A stretch of 32,244 nt of DNA, taken from the NCBI GenBank assembly GCA_016784875.1, contig JADHTX010000005.1, forward strand, positions 1 to 32,244. Reading direction: 5' to 3'. Below the pieces are notes generated by a model. That model was given only the letters and a program-made list of their open reading frames with translations, had not been told where the DNA came from and did no database searches. Made by a program: the position numbers and the translations under genes. This document shows, piece by piece, positions 1-10,529 of the stretch. Source of the stretch: Methylobacter sp. (GTDB lineage: Bacteria > Pseudomonadota > Gammaproteobacteria > Methylococcales > Methylomonadaceae). Numbering within the stretch: position 1 is the stretch's first letter; each line of letters opens with the position of its first letter.

Positions 1-228
1 ATAAGTTTAAAAAACCTGGCAGTGGGTGATTCGGGAAAGGTAGTCGGCTTTGAGCAATCGGGAAAAGCTTATCGGAAACGCCTCTTGGCAATGGGTTTGA
101 CGCCGGGAACCGAGTTTAGGATCACCCGTTTTGCACCTATGGGAGATCCTGTTGAGATTAAGTTACGTGGATTTTCATTAACCCTGCGAAAGGATGAGGC
201 AGCCATATTGTTGATAGAGAAACTCTGA
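1..228 (+). CDS. feoA: FeoA-like ferrous iron transport SH3-domain protein, 5'-truncated by the window edge
   Basis: The frame is open to the window start (ISLKNLAVGDSGKVVGFEQSGKAYRKRLLAMGLTPGTEFRITRFAPMGDPVEIKLRGFSLTLRKDEA). The GTG at 22 is internal to the usual FeoA N-terminus. Overlaps feoB. Confidence 0.93.
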   Translation: MSLKNLAVGDSGKVVGFEQSGKAYRKRLLAMGLTPGTEFRITRFAPMGDPVEIKLRGFSLTLRKDEAAILLIEKL

Positions 229-2576
229 TGAAAACTGATTTTACGGTTGGCGTAGTCGGTAATCCGAACTGCGGCAAGACTACACTATTTAATACACTGA
301 CTGGTGCTAGGCAGCATGTGGGCAATTGGCCCGGCGTTACCGTCGAGAAAAAAACCGGTGAATACGGCTTCGATCATAAATTGATTGAATTAGTCGATTT
401 ACCAGGCACTTATTCATTGGAAGCAGCAGATGACCAGGTATCGTTAGATGAAAAAGTCGCCCGTGATTATGTCGCCTCCAAACAGGCCGACTTAATCATT
501 AACATTGTCGATGCCTCTAATTTAGAACGAAATCTGTATTTAACCTCGCAACTGATCGAGATGCAGGTGCCGATGATTTTGGCGCTGAATATGATGGATG
601 CGGTTAAACAGCGCGGCATTAAGATTGACGTCGAGTATCTGGAACAGTTTTTGGGTTGTCCGGTTATTCCGATTAGTGCTTCGAATAAGGACGGTATAGA
701 TAAATTAAAAGCAGTAATCAATCGCGCCGCGATCACCAAGCCGATACCGTCGGTAAAAATCAGCTATATCACTGCCCTAGAGCAAGCCATTAGTGATATT
801 TCGCCGTTATTGATTAAGTCCGCACAGCAACATCACTGCGACCTGCGCTGGCTAGCCGTTCGCTTGCTGGAAGACGATACCTTGGCCAAACAGTTTGCAG
901 GAAAAGACTTGCTGTCGACAGTCGCACAATTACAGTGTCGCGTAGAAAAAGAAACCGATGATGAGATCGATATTCTTGCCGCAGATGCTCGTTATGGGTT
1001 TGTCAATGAGTTGACCAATGGTGCAGTCTGCAAGCTAAACGAAGTGAGTCGCCACACGACCGATAAAATCGATAACATTGTTTTGAATCGCTTTCTTGGC
1101 CTCCCGGTTTTTCTGTTGGTCATGTATACGATGTTCATGTTTACGATCAATATCGGTAGTGCTTTCGTCGATTTTTTCGATCAGGCCTTAGGTGCTTTAT
1201 TGATCGATGGCTTAAGTTTGACTCTTACGGACCTGAACTTACCGCAGTGGTTGATCGTCTTAATGACTAACGGCGTAGGAGGCGGCATACAAGTCGTTGC
1301 GACTTTTATTCCTATTGTCGGTTTTTTATTTATGTTCTTGTCGGCGCTGGAAGACTCCGGCTATATGGCCAGGGCGGCTTTTGTGATGGACAGGTTCATG
1401 CGCATGATCGGCTTGCCCGGAAAATCTTTCGTACCCATGATCGTCGGTTTCGGCTGCAATGTTCCGGCTATTATGGCGACGCGGACGCTGGAAAGCCAGC
1501 GTGACCGGATATTGACCAACTTGATGAATCCGTTCATGTCCTGCGGCGCCAGATTACCGGTTTATGCTTTATTTGCCGCCGCATTTTTTCCGGTCGGCGG
1601 TCAGAACTTGGTATTCGGTTTGTATTTGTTGGGCATTGCAGTCGCGGTGTTGACCGGTTTGCTGATGCGCCATACCTTATTTAAAGGTGAGTCGGCTCCG
1701 TTTATTATGGAATTGCCTGCTTATCACATGCCGACCATGCGCGGTGTTTTTATCAGAACTTGGGATAGGCTCAAATCTTTTTTGTTTAACGCCGGTAAAG
1801 TCATTGTGCCGATGGTGCTGGTGCTAAACTTTCTTAATGCGCTAGGTACCGACGGCTCATTCGGTCAGGAAAACAGCAATAAATTGGTATTAAGCGAGAT
1901 CGGTCGAGGTCTGACGCCTGTGTTTAAACCGATGGGTATAGAAAAAGACAATTGGCCGGCAACGGTAGGCATTTTTACCGGCGTTTTAGCCAAAGAAGCG
2001 GTAGTCGGAACTCTGAATGCCTTATACAGCCAGCTTGCGACGACAGATGAAACACCGGCTGATAAAGCGCCATTTAATCTTCAACAGGCTTTAATTGACG
2101 CCTGCTTAACCGTGCCTAAAAATTTGCAAGACGTTGCAGACAACCTGTTAGATCCATTGGGCCTGAATATCGGTACTGTCGACGATATGACGGCGGCAGC
2201 CGATGAACAGGAAGTCAATGCCGGTACTTTTACCGCTATGCAGCAAAGTTTTGACGGCAAGGCCGGTGCTTTCGCTTATTTGTTATTTATCTTATTGTAT
2301 GCGCCTTGTGTTGCGGCAACTGCTGCAATTTACCGTGAAACTAACCTGAATTGGACGGTGTTTGTGGTGCTTTGGACGACCGGCATAGCCTACATGACGG
2401 CGACTATATTTTATCAATCGATGACCTATAGCTTGCATCCCGACTATTCCTTGGTTTGGATAAGCGGATTAATTATTGCCTTTTCAGTCGTATTGCTTTG
2501 CCTGTGGCTACTGGGTAAAAACGCCGATACAACAGATGTAAAACAACGCGGGGAATCTTTACATGATCCTGTCTGA
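228..2576 (+). CDS. feoB: Ferrous iron transport GTPase/permease FeoB
   Basis: 782 aa. G-protein motifs GNPNCGKTT, DLPGTYSL and LNMMD, then a polytopic membrane domain with GFGCNVPAIMATRTLE. Start overlaps the feoA stop (TGATG). Confidence 0.97.
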   Translation: MKTDFTVGVVGNPNCGKTTLFNTLTGARQHVGNWPGVTVEKKTGEYGFDHKLIELVDLPGTYSLEAADDQVSLDEKVARDYVASKQADLIINIVDASNLERNLYLTSQLIEMQVPMILALNMMDAVKQRGIKIDVEYLEQFLGCPVIPISASNKDGIDKLKAVINRAAITKPIPSVKISYITALEQAISDISPLLIKSAQQHHCDLRWLAVRLLEDDTLAKQFAGKDLLSTVAQLQCRVEKETDDEIDILAADARYGFVNELTNGAVCKLNEVSRHTTDKIDNIVLNRFLGLPVFLLVMYTMFMFTINIGSAFVDFFDQALGALLIDGLSLTLTDLNLPQWLIVLMTNGVGGGIQVVATFIPIVGFLFMFLSALEDSGYMARAAFVMDRFMRMIGLPGKSFVPMIVGFGCNVPAIMATRTLESQRDRILTNLMNPFMSCGARLPVYALFAAAFFPVGGQNLVFGLYLLGIAVAVLTGLLMRHTLFKGESAPFIMELPAYHMPTMRGVFIRTWDRLKSFLFNAGKVIVPMVLVLNFLNALGTDGSFGQENSNKLVLSEIGRGLTPVFKPMGIEKDNWPATVGIFTGVLAKEAVVGTLNALYSQLATTDETPADKAPFNLQQALIDACLTVPKNLQDVADNLLDPLGLNIGTVDDMTAAADEQEVNAGTFTAMQQSFDGKAGAFAYLLFILLYAPCVAATAAIYRETNLNWTVFVVLWTTGIAYMTATIFYQSMTYSLHPDYSLVWISGLIIAFSVVLLCLWLLGKNADTTDVKQRGESLHDPV

Positions 2577-2787
2577 TTTGAGAGCCTATTTAAGGGAGCA
2601 GCGTCGAGTTGCTCTGGCAGATTTGATTTTACATTTTGACATGGATGCCGACGCTCTAAGGGGGATGTTGGACAAATGGATCAGTAAAGGTAAAGTGCGT
2701 AGATTGCCGCTGAGCGCTTCTTGCGGTACCAGTTGCTGTCAATGTGATACGACTTTGACCGAAATTTATGAATGGGTTGATGAGTGA
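2563..2787 (+). CDS. feoC: FeoC-like winged-helix protein with Cys cluster
   Basis: 74 aa, overlaps the feoB 3' end. N-terminal wHTH-like sequence (LSDLRAYLREQRRVALADLILHFDMDADALRGMLDKWISKGKVRRL) and CGTSCCQC cysteines, typical of FeoC. Confidence 0.85.
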   Translation: MILSDLRAYLREQRRVALADLILHFDMDADALRGMLDKWISKGKVRRLPLSASCGTSCCQCDTTLTEIYEWVDE

Positions 2788-2791
2788 AATT

Positions 2792-2879
2792 GTCCACGAA
2801 AGACATGAAAAGCACGAAATAATTTACCACAGAGAACACGAAGGACACGGAGTTTTATTTTTTCGCGGCTTTCGTGGAC
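2792..2879. repeat. Imperfect inverted repeat made of CACGAA-type units (GTCCACGAAAG ... CTTTCGTGGAC)
   Basis: An 11-bp perfect inverted pair at the ends (2792-2802 and 2869-2879) flanks quasi-periodic CCACGAAAGACATGAAAAGCACGAAA / ACCACAGAGAACACGAAGGACACGGAG. Lies between the convergent feoC and uvrA 3' ends. Confidence 0.7.
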
Positions 2880-2885
2880 TGATCG

Positions 2886-5702
2886 CTATTCAAAAAAGCG
2901 CTGCAAATACGTTCCCGTATGCGAGGCTTTATTTTCGGAAATCTGTTTCGGTGAGCCTTCAGCAACCAGCGTTCCTCCGCCATCGCCGCCTTCAGGACCC
3001 ATGTCGATAATCCAGTCGGCGGTTTTAATGACATCCAGGTTGTGTTCTATAACGATAACGGTATTGCCGTGATCCCGCAAAGTATGCAATACCTGAAGCA
3101 ATTGTTTGATGTCGTGAAAATGCAGGCCGGTGGTCGGCTCATCCAGTATATATAAGGTTTTTCCGGTATCGCGTTTGGACAGTTCTTTGGCGAGTTTTAC
3201 CCGTTGCGCTTCGCCGCCGGACAGGGTGGTCGCGTTCTGCCCCAGAGTGATATAACTTAGGCCTACCTGAACCAGGGTTTGTAATTTACGGGCCAGCGTC
3301 GGTACCGGGCTGAAAAATTCGGCGGCATCTTCTACGGTCATATCCAGCACTTGGTTGATGGTTTTGCCTTTATAGCGTATTTCCAACGTCTCCCTGTTAT
3401 AGCGTTTGCCGCCGCAATTGTCGCAATGGACGAAAATATCCGGCAAGAAATGCATTTCAACCTTAATCACGCCATCGCCTTTGCAGGCTTCGCAACGACC
3501 GCCTTTAACGTTAAAGCTGAATCGGCCGGGCGAATAACCGCGTGAACGCGCTTCAGGCGTCGCTGAAAATAATTCGCGTATCGGCGTGAACAGGCCGGTA
3601 TAGGTGGCCGGATTCGACCTAGGCGTGCGACCTATCGGGCTTTGGTCTATATCGACGACTTTATCGAAATGCTCCAGGCCTTCAATCGCGTCACAAGGGG
3701 CGGGGATGACTCCGGCGCGGTTGATTAACCGCGCCGCATGACAGTACAAGGTGTCGTTGATTAATGTTGATTTTCCGGAACCGGATACTCCGGTTACGCA
3801 AGTTAGCAAGCCGACAGGGAATGAAATATCGACATTTTTCAAGTTATTGCCGTGCGCATTTCGGATGGTGATTTGTTTGTCTTTATCCGCCGGCGTTAAT
3901 GTTTCGGGAATGGCAATGCCGATTTTTCCCGATAAATACTGGCCGGTTAATGAGTCTTCGGTATTAATTATGTCTTCTAGTGTGCCTTGTGCAATAATCT
4001 GTCCGCCATGTACTCCTGCACCCGGGCCTATATCGACAATATGTTGTGCCGAGCGGATGGCGTCTTCATCATGTTCGACCACGATAACGGTATTGCCCAG
4101 ATCGCGGAGACGGAACAAGGTGTTCAACAAGCGCTGGTTATCGCGTTGATGCAAGCCTATCGAAGGTTCATCCAGTACATACATCACGCCGACTAAACCG
4201 GCGCCGATTTGGCTGGCAAGGCGAATGCGCTGCGCTTCGCCGCCGGAAAGCGTGTCTGCGCTACGGTCCAGCGTTAAATAGTCGAGTCCTACATTGACCA
4301 AAAATTCCAATCGTTCTTGAATTTCCTTGACGATTTTTGCGGCAACTTCGCCGCGTTTGCCGGTCAGGTTCAGCTGCGCAAAAAAATCTAAGGCCTTGCG
4401 GATCGGGAGGCGGGTCAGGTGGTGTATCGGCAACGCCTCCACAAACACATTTCTGGCCGAAATGTTAAGCCTAGCACCCTCGCAAGCGTTACAGGGTTTT
4501 TGGGATAAATATTTGGCCAGTTCATCGCGCACCATTTGCGAATCTGTCTCATGGTAACGTCGCTCCATATTGGCAATAATGCCTTCAAAGCTATGACGTT
4601 TCTTTTTGACCGAGCCGGTTCCGGTCATGAACTTGAATTCAATATCTTCATTACCGCTGCCGTAAAGAATAATGGCTTGAGTTTCTTTGGAGAGTGTTGA
4701 AAAAGGGGCTTCCGGATCGAACTTATAGTGCTTGGCTAACGAACAAATGATTTGATAATAATAGGCATTGCGTCGATCCCAACCACGTATTGCGCCACCG
4801 GCAAGACTGATGTCGGGGTTGTGAATAATTAGTTCCGGATCGAAATGTTGGCGCACTCCTAATCCGTCGCAACTGCTGCACGCCCCTTTGGGATTGTTAA
4901 ATGAAAAAATACGCGGTTCCAGTTCGGTTAGGCTATAGCCGCATTGAGGACAAGCGTAGCGCTCGGAAAACATCAGCTCGGTCGCATCTTCAATACAGGC
5001 GGCTATGGCGATTCCGTCGGCAATGCGCAATGCCGTTTCAAAGGATTCCGATAAGCGTAAGGCGATGTCGTCGCGGATTTTAAAGCGGTCGACGATCACC
5101 TCAATGGTATGTTTCTTTTTTAAGTCCAGCACCGGGGGCTCGTCAAGGTCGTACACCGTGCCGTCAATTCTGGCGCGGATAAAACCCTGGGCGCGTAAAT
5201 CGTCTAACAACTGGATATGTTCGCCCTTGCGATCGTTAACTACGGGCGCCAGCAGCATCCAGCGTTGATCCGGAGTTTGCGACAATACATGATCAACCAT
5301 CTGGCTGACGGTTTGCGCTTCCAGCGACGCTTGATGTTCCGGGCAGCGCGGTGTCCCGGCACGGGCATAGAGTAAGCGCAGATAATCGTAGATTTCGGTA
5401 ATGGTGCCGACTGTGGAGCGCGGGTTATGCGAGGTGGATTTTTGTTCGATGGAAATTGCCGGCGACAAACCTTCGATATGGTCGACATCGGGTTTTTCCA
5501 TGATCGATAAAAACTGCCGGGCATAAGTAGAAAGGGACTCTACATAGCGCCGTTGTCCTTCGGCATAAATGGTGTCGAAAGCTAGCGATGATTTTCCCGA
5601 GCCGGAAAGCCCGGTGATGACGATAAGTTTATCTCTGGGTAGGTCGAGATCGATATTTTTCAGGTTATGCGTTCTGGCACCACGGATGCTAATCGTATCC
5701 AT
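2886..5702 (-). CDS. uvrA: Excinuclease ABC subunit A
   Basis: 938 aa. Two ABC modules ([28 protein letters not shown]), ABC signatures ([24 protein letters not shown]), and zinc-binding cysteines ([25 protein letters not shown]). Confidence 0.98.
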   Translation of the reverse strand: MDTISIRGARTHNLKNIDLDLPRDKLIVITGLSGSGKSSLAFDTIYAEGQRRYVESLSTYARQFLSIMEKPDVDHIEGLSPAISIEQKSTSHNPRSTVGTITEIYDYLRLLYARAGTPRCPEHQASLEAQTVSQMVDHVLSQTPDQRWMLLAPVVNDRKGEHIQLLDDLRAQGFIRARIDGTVYDLDEPPVLDLKKKHTIEVIVDRFKIRDDIALRLSESFETALRIADGIAIAACIEDATELMFSERYACPQCGYSLTELEPRIFSFNNPKGACSSCDGLGVRQHFDPELIIHNPDISLAGGAIRGWDRRNAYYYQIICSLAKHYKFDPEAPFSTLSKETQAIILYGSGNEDIEFKFMTGTGSVKKKRHSFEGIIANMERRYHETDSQMVRDELAKYLSQKPCNACEGARLNISARNVFVEALPIHHLTRLPIRKALDFFAQLNLTGKRGEVAAKIVKEIQERLEFLVNVGLDYLTLDRSADTLSGGEAQRIRLASQIGAGLVGVMYVLDEPSIGLHQRDNQRLLNTLFRLRDLGNTVIVVEHDEDAIRSAQHIVDIGPGAGVHGGQIIAQGTLEDIINTEDSLTGQYLSGKIGIAIPETLTPADKDKQITIRNAHGNNLKNVDISFPVGLLTCVTGVSGSGKSTLINDTLYCHAARLINRAGVIPAPCDAIEGLEHFDKVVDIDQSPIGRTPRSNPATYTGLFTPIRELFSATPEARSRGYSPGRFSFNVKGGRCEACKGDGVIKVEMHFLPDIFVHCDNCGGKRYNRETLEIRYKGKTINQVLDMTVEDAAEFFSPVPTLARKLQTLVQVGLSYITLGQNATTLSGGEAQRVKLAKELSKRDTGKTLYILDEPTTGLHFHDIKQLLQVLHTLRDHGNTVIVIEHNLDVIKTADWIIDMGPEGGDGGGTLVAEGSPKQISENKASHTGTYLQRFFE

Positions 5703-5898
5703 TTAATAATTCCGGCAATTTAAACAACCATATAATATACGAGCAAAGCCGCCGTAATACAAATGGCGCTCATTACAATTAATGAAATGTAAGTTCATTG
5801 GTGTGTAGCCACGAAGATGCGAAATTGCCTCTTGCTTTTTTGTTCTCGGCAATATGTTTTTTGTAGATTGGCTAGCCGTTAAGTTGATATGCAGGACT

Positions 5899-6060
5899 AT
5901 ACTTCGCCCGGCCACGGATGCGGATTCCTAGCGGCTGATTTTATGCCGATAGCCGCGTTGCTAAAACAGTTTCATAGCTTGCTATGCGCCTGTTTCAGCG
6001 CCTTGCTATCGACAAAAATCAACTCGCTATCATTTCTTCAACCGTAACCGTGCGAAGTAT
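5899..6060 (+). mobile_element. MITE-like 162-bp foldback repeat, copy 1
   Basis: Left end ATACTTCGCCCGGCCACGG, right end CCGTAACCGTGCGAAGTAT (imperfect TIRs). The whole element is self-complementary. Same length as and 4 differences from the copy at 10603-10764. Confidence 0.85.
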
Positions 6061-6247
6061 ATTAACAACGAACCGAGCACAAATGAACGAAACCTGTAAA
6101 TAAAGCTTGTTATAATAAACGCCATAAAAAAATGAGAGAAACCACTGGTTTAGTCCGGCATTTGTAATTCTGGTGGTACTTGGATAATGGAACGCGTTGC
6201 GTATCCAACATTTTTTGATAATTCTGGTTCAAAAGGAGAAGCTGGTT

Positions 6248-7639
6248 TTGACAACAATGCAAGACATTACAAGTTCGATGACTTTATCGGAACAACGTGC
6301 TACTTGGTCTTTGGCAGGTATTTATGCCTTGCGGATGCTGGGGCTATTTATGATTTTGCCGGTGTTATCGTTATTTGCCGAGCAGTTGGAAGGCTCAACG
6401 CCTGCGCTGATCGGTCTGGCTATGAGTATTTACGGCTTGCCTCAGGTTCTGTTGCAAATTCCTTTCGGCTTATTATCCGATCGTTACGGCCGCAAAAAAA
6501 TTATCATTATCGGCTTGGTGCTGTTTTTTATCGGTAGCGTGATTGCTGCGCTTTCTACGACAATTTACGGGATTTTGGTCGGACGGGCTTTTCAGGGCGC
6601 GGGGGCGGTTTCAGCCGTAATCATGGCACTGGTGGCCGATTTGACGCAGGAAGTTCATCGCACCAAAGCCATGGCGATTATCGGCATCAGTATCGGTGCG
6701 TCGTTTGGTGTCGGCATAATCGCCGGGCCGATCATTTCAGGATTCGGCGGAGTGCAGAGTGTTTTTGCGGTAACTGCGGTGCTCACGGCACTGGCTATTT
6801 TGGCGATTATTTTTCTTGTTCCAAATCCCCGGCAGTCTAAGCTGCATCGGGATGCTGAGTTCGTTCCCGAAGAAACCATGCATGTGTTAAAAAATGCGGA
6901 TTTATTGCGCCTTAATTACGGCATTTTTACCTTGCACATGATTTTAATGGCTATCTTCGTGGTTGTACCTTCATTAATGAGGAATGCAGGGTTATTGGCC
7001 GGGCATGAGTGGAGGGTTTATTTGCCTGTTTTCGTTATATCGATGGCATTCGCCGTGCCGTTCGTGATTCTGGCAGAAAAGAAACGCAAGATGAAACAAG
7101 TGTTTCTGGGGGCTATCGTCGTGTTGATGATAGCGGAATTAGGTTTGTCGGCAGTCCATCAAAACTTGATCGGAATTATAGGTTTTTTGTGGCTGTTTTT
7201 TTGCGGCTTTAACCTGTTGGAAGCGACTCTACCTTCTTTAATCTCGAAGACAGCACCCGCTGATTTGAAAGGTACGGCGATGGGCGCTTATTCAAGTTCC
7301 CAGTTTATGGGGCTGTTTATGGGCGGCTTGGTAGGCGGTTGGTTTAACGGCGAATTTGGGGTTACGGCGGTGTTTTTATTTTGTTCCGCTGCGGCATTCA
7401 GCTGGTTGCTGGTGTCCTTTTGGATGAAGCCTCCCCGTTATGTGGCAAACCTGCTTATATCGTTGGAAAAACTTAGTGAGCCGGACGCTAATGAATTTAT
7501 TGCCGAAATGGGTAAACTCAGTGGCGTAGAAGAAATTGCTTTGCATTACGAAGAGGCTTTGGCTTATCTTAAAGTGGATAATCAACAGCTGGATAAGGAC
7601 AAGTTACAAGGGTTGATTACACAGTACGTCAATGCTTAA
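6248..7639 (+). CDS. MFS transporter, YajR-like, with C-terminal soluble domain
   Basis: ORF 6197-7639. MFS motif GLLSDRYGRKKIIIIGL and ~12 TM-like segments, then a soluble tail (VANLLISLEKLSEPDANEFIAEMGKLSGVEEIALHYEEALAYLKV) like the YajR C-terminal domain. Start set to TTG 6248, preceded by AAAAGGAG; ATG 6257 is an alternative. Confidence 0.85.
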   Translation: MTTMQDITSSMTLSEQRATWSLAGIYALRMLGLFMILPVLSLFAEQLEGSTPALIGLAMSIYGLPQVLLQIPFGLLSDRYGRKKIIIIGLVLFFIGSVIAALSTTIYGILVGRAFQGAGAVSAVIMALVADLTQEVHRTKAMAIIGISIGASFGVGIIAGPIISGFGGVQSVFAVTAVLTALAILAIIFLVPNPRQSKLHRDAEFVPEETMHVLKNADLLRLNYGIFTLHMILMAIFVVVPSLMRNAGLLAGHEWRVYLPVFVISMAFAVPFVILAEKKRKMKQVFLGAIVVLMIAELGLSAVHQNLIGIIGFLWLFFCGFNLLEATLPSLISKTAPADLKGTAMGAYSSSQFMGLFMGGLVGGWFNGEFGVTAVFLFCSAAAFSWLLVSFWMKPPRYVANLLISLEKLSEPDANEFIAEMGKLSGVEEIALHYEEALAYLKVDNQQLDKDKLQGLITQYVNA

Positions 7640-7663
7640 CCGTTAAAACAATGGGAGAAATAG

Positions 7664-8167
7664 ATGCTTAATAAAGTGATGTTGATAGGAAGGCTGGGTG
7701 CCGACCCAGAGGTGCGTTATTTGCCTAGCGGCAGCGCTGTTACGACTATTCGTCTGGCAACTTCAAGACGCTGGAAGGATAAGCAAACCGGAGAACGTAA
7801 AGAAGAAACCGAATGGCATCGCGTGGTTTTTTTTAATCGTTTGGCTGAAATCGCTGGGGAATATTTAAAAAAAGGCAGCCAAGCCTATGTTGAAGGCCGA
7901 ATTCGTACTCAAAAATGGCAAGGACAGGATGGACAGGATCGATATAGCACTGAAATCGTTGCTGACAGTATGAATATGCTGGACAGTCGAGGAGGTAGCG
8001 GCGGCACTGCCGAATTTGGCGGCGATCAGTCCCGCTCTGGATATTCTGCTCCTTCGTCACGACCTGCTAATCAGCCCAAACAATCGGCTCCTCAAAATGA
8101 TTCAGGCGCATCCATGCCGCCTGCACCGCCGCATTATGACGACTTTGATGATGATATTCCGTTTTGA
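7664..8167 (+). CDS. ssb: Single-stranded DNA-binding protein
   Basis: 167 aa. [39 protein letters not shown]-fold start, disordered linker, acidic tail DDFDDDIPF. Confidence 0.98.
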   Translation: MLNKVMLIGRLGADPEVRYLPSGSAVTTIRLATSRRWKDKQTGERKEETEWHRVVFFNRLAEIAGEYLKKGSQAYVEGRIRTQKWQGQDGQDRYSTEIVADSMNMLDSRGGSGGTAEFGGDQSRSGYSAPSSRPANQPKQSAPQNDSGASMPPAPPHYDDFDDDIPF

Positions 8168-8176
8168 TGTATCGCT

Positions 8177-10351
8177 TCAAATCCCTAAAGAACGCTCAAA
8201 CTCCGCCAGAGGCATGGCTTTTCCTATCAGGTCGCCCTGATAGATGTGGCAGCCGTGAAGCTCAAGAAATTTGCGTTGTTCTTGGGTTTCTACGCCTTCG
8301 GCAACGATTTCCATTCCTAAGTTTTTTGCCATGCCGATGATGGTTTGCACGATCACCGTATCCGTCGGCTTGATGCCAATGTTGCGAACAAAAGATTGAT
8401 CGATTTTCAATTGATCGAACGGTAATTGCGTTAGATAGGTCAGTGATGAATAACCGGTGCCGAAATCATCCATAGAGAAGCTAACGCCGAATTCTTTGAG
8501 TTTCTGCATTTTGGCAATGGTGTCGTTGATGTCTTCGAACACTAGGCTCTCGGTGAATTCGAGCTTGAGTCGAACTGCGTTGAAAGCGGTTTTTTTTAGT
8601 ACGGTGCACACTTGCTCGGTAAATTCGGTTTTATGAAACTGACGGGCGCTGACGTTAATGGCAAGCTGTAAATGACGGGTTTGTTCGTGAGCTTCCCAGC
8701 GTTCCAGTTGAGCGCGGGTGGCTTCAAGTACCCAAAGTCCAATGGGTACAATTATTCCAATTTCTTCAGCCAGTGGAATAAATTCAGCTGGTGCTACAAA
8801 GCCGCGTTCCGGGTGTTTCCAACGCAACAGAACTTCAGCGCCGATGACTGATCCGTCTTGGCGCTCCTGTCGTTGAAAATAAAGTTGGAATTGGTTTTTG
8901 CTCAACGCAAAGCGCAGGTCGGCTTCCAAAGCGGCACGCTCCGTTACTATTTCGTGCATTTCCCGGTTGAAAAAGCGCAAGGTATTGCGCCCGGCGGCTT
9001 TAGCGCCATACATGGCGATATCCGCCCGTTTCAATAGCGTATTAATGCTGTGCTGATGATTAATGAACAAGGTGATGCCGATACTCGGTGTGTTTTTATA
9101 TTCGTGATTGTTGAGCTGGTAAGCCTGATTCAGTGAAAGAAGAATTTTCTCGCCTATCGTTTTGGCTTTGGCGGCTGCTTCCTCAGAATGATCGCTTAGA
9201 TCTTCCAGCATGATCACAAACTCATCGCCGCCTTGGCGAGACACGGTATCGCCTTCTCGTACGCAGGTAATCAGGCGATGGGCAACTTGCTGTAATAATA
9301 TATCCCCCATATCGTGCCCCAGATTATCATTCAGAGACTTGAAATTATCCAGATCAATGAATAGCAGGGCGCCGTATTTATTATTGCGTGAGCTGGTCGC
9401 CAGTGCTTGTTGCAGTCTGTCTAGCAACAGTCTCCGGTTCGGCAGTCCGGTCAGTGGGTCGTAGAAAGCCAGTAGTTTTATTTCTTCTTCGGAGGCTTTG
9501 CGTTCCGATATGTCGGTATGTAAGCCAACATAGTGGGTGACAACTCCATTGCAGTCTTTCACCGCAGTGATGGTTATCCATTTTGGATAAATATCACCGT
9601 TTTTGCGTCGATCCCATATTTCGCCTTGCCAGGATCCGGTGCGATTAACGCACTCCCACATTTCGGCGTAAAATGCCGCGTTGTGGCGTCCCGATTTGAA
9701 TAGCTGGGGCATCTGACCTATGAGTTCTTCGGAGCTATAGCCGGTGATGTTGGTAAAAGCCTGATTGACGCGCAAAATCACCTTGTCGGCATTGGTGATC
9801 ATGATGCCTTCTTGAGCCTCAAACGCGACGGCGGCGATGCGTAATTCTTGTTCGGCATGCTTGCTTTCGGTAATATCGGTGAGGGTGATGCGTAGTAATA
9901 ATGATTGATCGTCGCTGATAATCGGCAAGCAGTCCAGTCGGGCATGAAAGGCACTTTTGCCGCGTTTCAGTCTCAATTCGAAGTTTTTCTTTTCGTTTTC
10001 GTGCTGTAGCACCCTTTTAAGTAGTAGATACCAACGGTCGCAGTCTTCGGGTGCGATCAATCCGGTAAAATTACGATTTAGCAGGTTGTTGCGCTCTTCG
10101 CCGAATAGTGCGGCAGCGGTAAGATTGATCTCGATAATGTCGCCCTCGGAGTTGAGGGTAAGGTAGCCGACGGGGGCAAATTCATAAAGATTGAGGTAGC
10201 GGTTATGGGATGCCTCCAGAGCGGCTCGCGTGTGCAGGAGCTCTTCGTTTTGCATCTCCAGCTCAATCTGGTGTACCCGTAAGTCGAAAAGCAGTTTTTC
10301 TTCTGCTTCGGTAGACGGCTTTGGTTGGCGTTCTTTGGTTTTTTTGGGCAC
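8177..10351 (-). CDS. PAS-PAS-GGDEF-EAL cyclic-di-GMP signalling protein
   Basis: 724 aa. PAS domains (GYLTLNSEGDIIEIN; GIMITNADKVILRVNQAFTNITGYSSEEL), GGDEF domain (DPLTGLPNRRLL; SRQGGDEFVIML), EAL-type domain (EVLLRWKHPERGFVAPAEFIPLAEEIG; DDFGTGYSSLTYL; IVAEGVET). GTG start preceded by GAGGA. Confidence 0.95.
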   Translation of the reverse strand: MPKKTKERQPKPSTEAEEKLLFDLRVHQIELEMQNEELLHTRAALEASHNRYLNLYEFAPVGYLTLNSEGDIIEINLTAAALFGEERNNLLNRNFTGLIAPEDCDRWYLLLKRVLQHENEKKNFELRLKRGKSAFHARLDCLPIISDDQSLLLRITLTDITESKHAEQELRIAAVAFEAQEGIMITNADKVILRVNQAFTNITGYSSEELIGQMPQLFKSGRHNAAFYAEMWECVNRTGSWQGEIWDRRKNGDIYPKWITITAVKDCNGVVTHYVGLHTDISERKASEEEIKLLAFYDPLTGLPNRRLLLDRLQQALATSSRNNKYGALLFIDLDNFKSLNDNLGHDMGDILLQQVAHRLITCVREGDTVSRQGGDEFVIMLEDLSDHSEEAAAKAKTIGEKILLSLNQAYQLNNHEYKNTPSIGITLFINHQHSINTLLKRADIAMYGAKAAGRNTLRFFNREMHEIVTERAALEADLRFALSKNQFQLYFQRQERQDGSVIGAEVLLRWKHPERGFVAPAEFIPLAEEIGIIVPIGLWVLEATRAQLERWEAHEQTRHLQLAINVSARQFHKTEFTEQVCTVLKKTAFNAVRLKLEFTESLVFEDINDTIAKMQKLKEFGVSFSMDDFGTGYSSLTYLTQLPFDQLKIDQSFVRNIGIKPTDTVIVQTIIGMAKNLGMEIVAEGVETQEQRKFLELHGCHIYQGDLIGKAMPLAEFERSLGI

Positions 10352-10529
10352 GGAAATTCCTCATTATTATTTAAGGCCGTTCGAGGGAATTCAAGCGTCC
10401 AGGGTAAGGCGTTTAATGTTTTCAGACAATATGTGCGATTACCTAGCAGGTGGTAGAGCCCGGTATGCCGGAGTTTAGGGAGGCTATGAATATGCAGTTC
10501 ATCCAGAGATTGAGGTGCTGTCCTTTCAA

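Noticed and set aside
2768-3010. 80-aa ORF with HERHEKHE...HREHEGHG
   Set aside because: Translation of the CACGAA-type repeat, then antisense to the uvrA 3' end; typical spurious ORF.
5703-5915. 70-aa minus-strand ORF upstream of uvrA
   Set aside because: Its start region lies in the foldback repeat, and it has no recognisable family or good ribosome-binding site.
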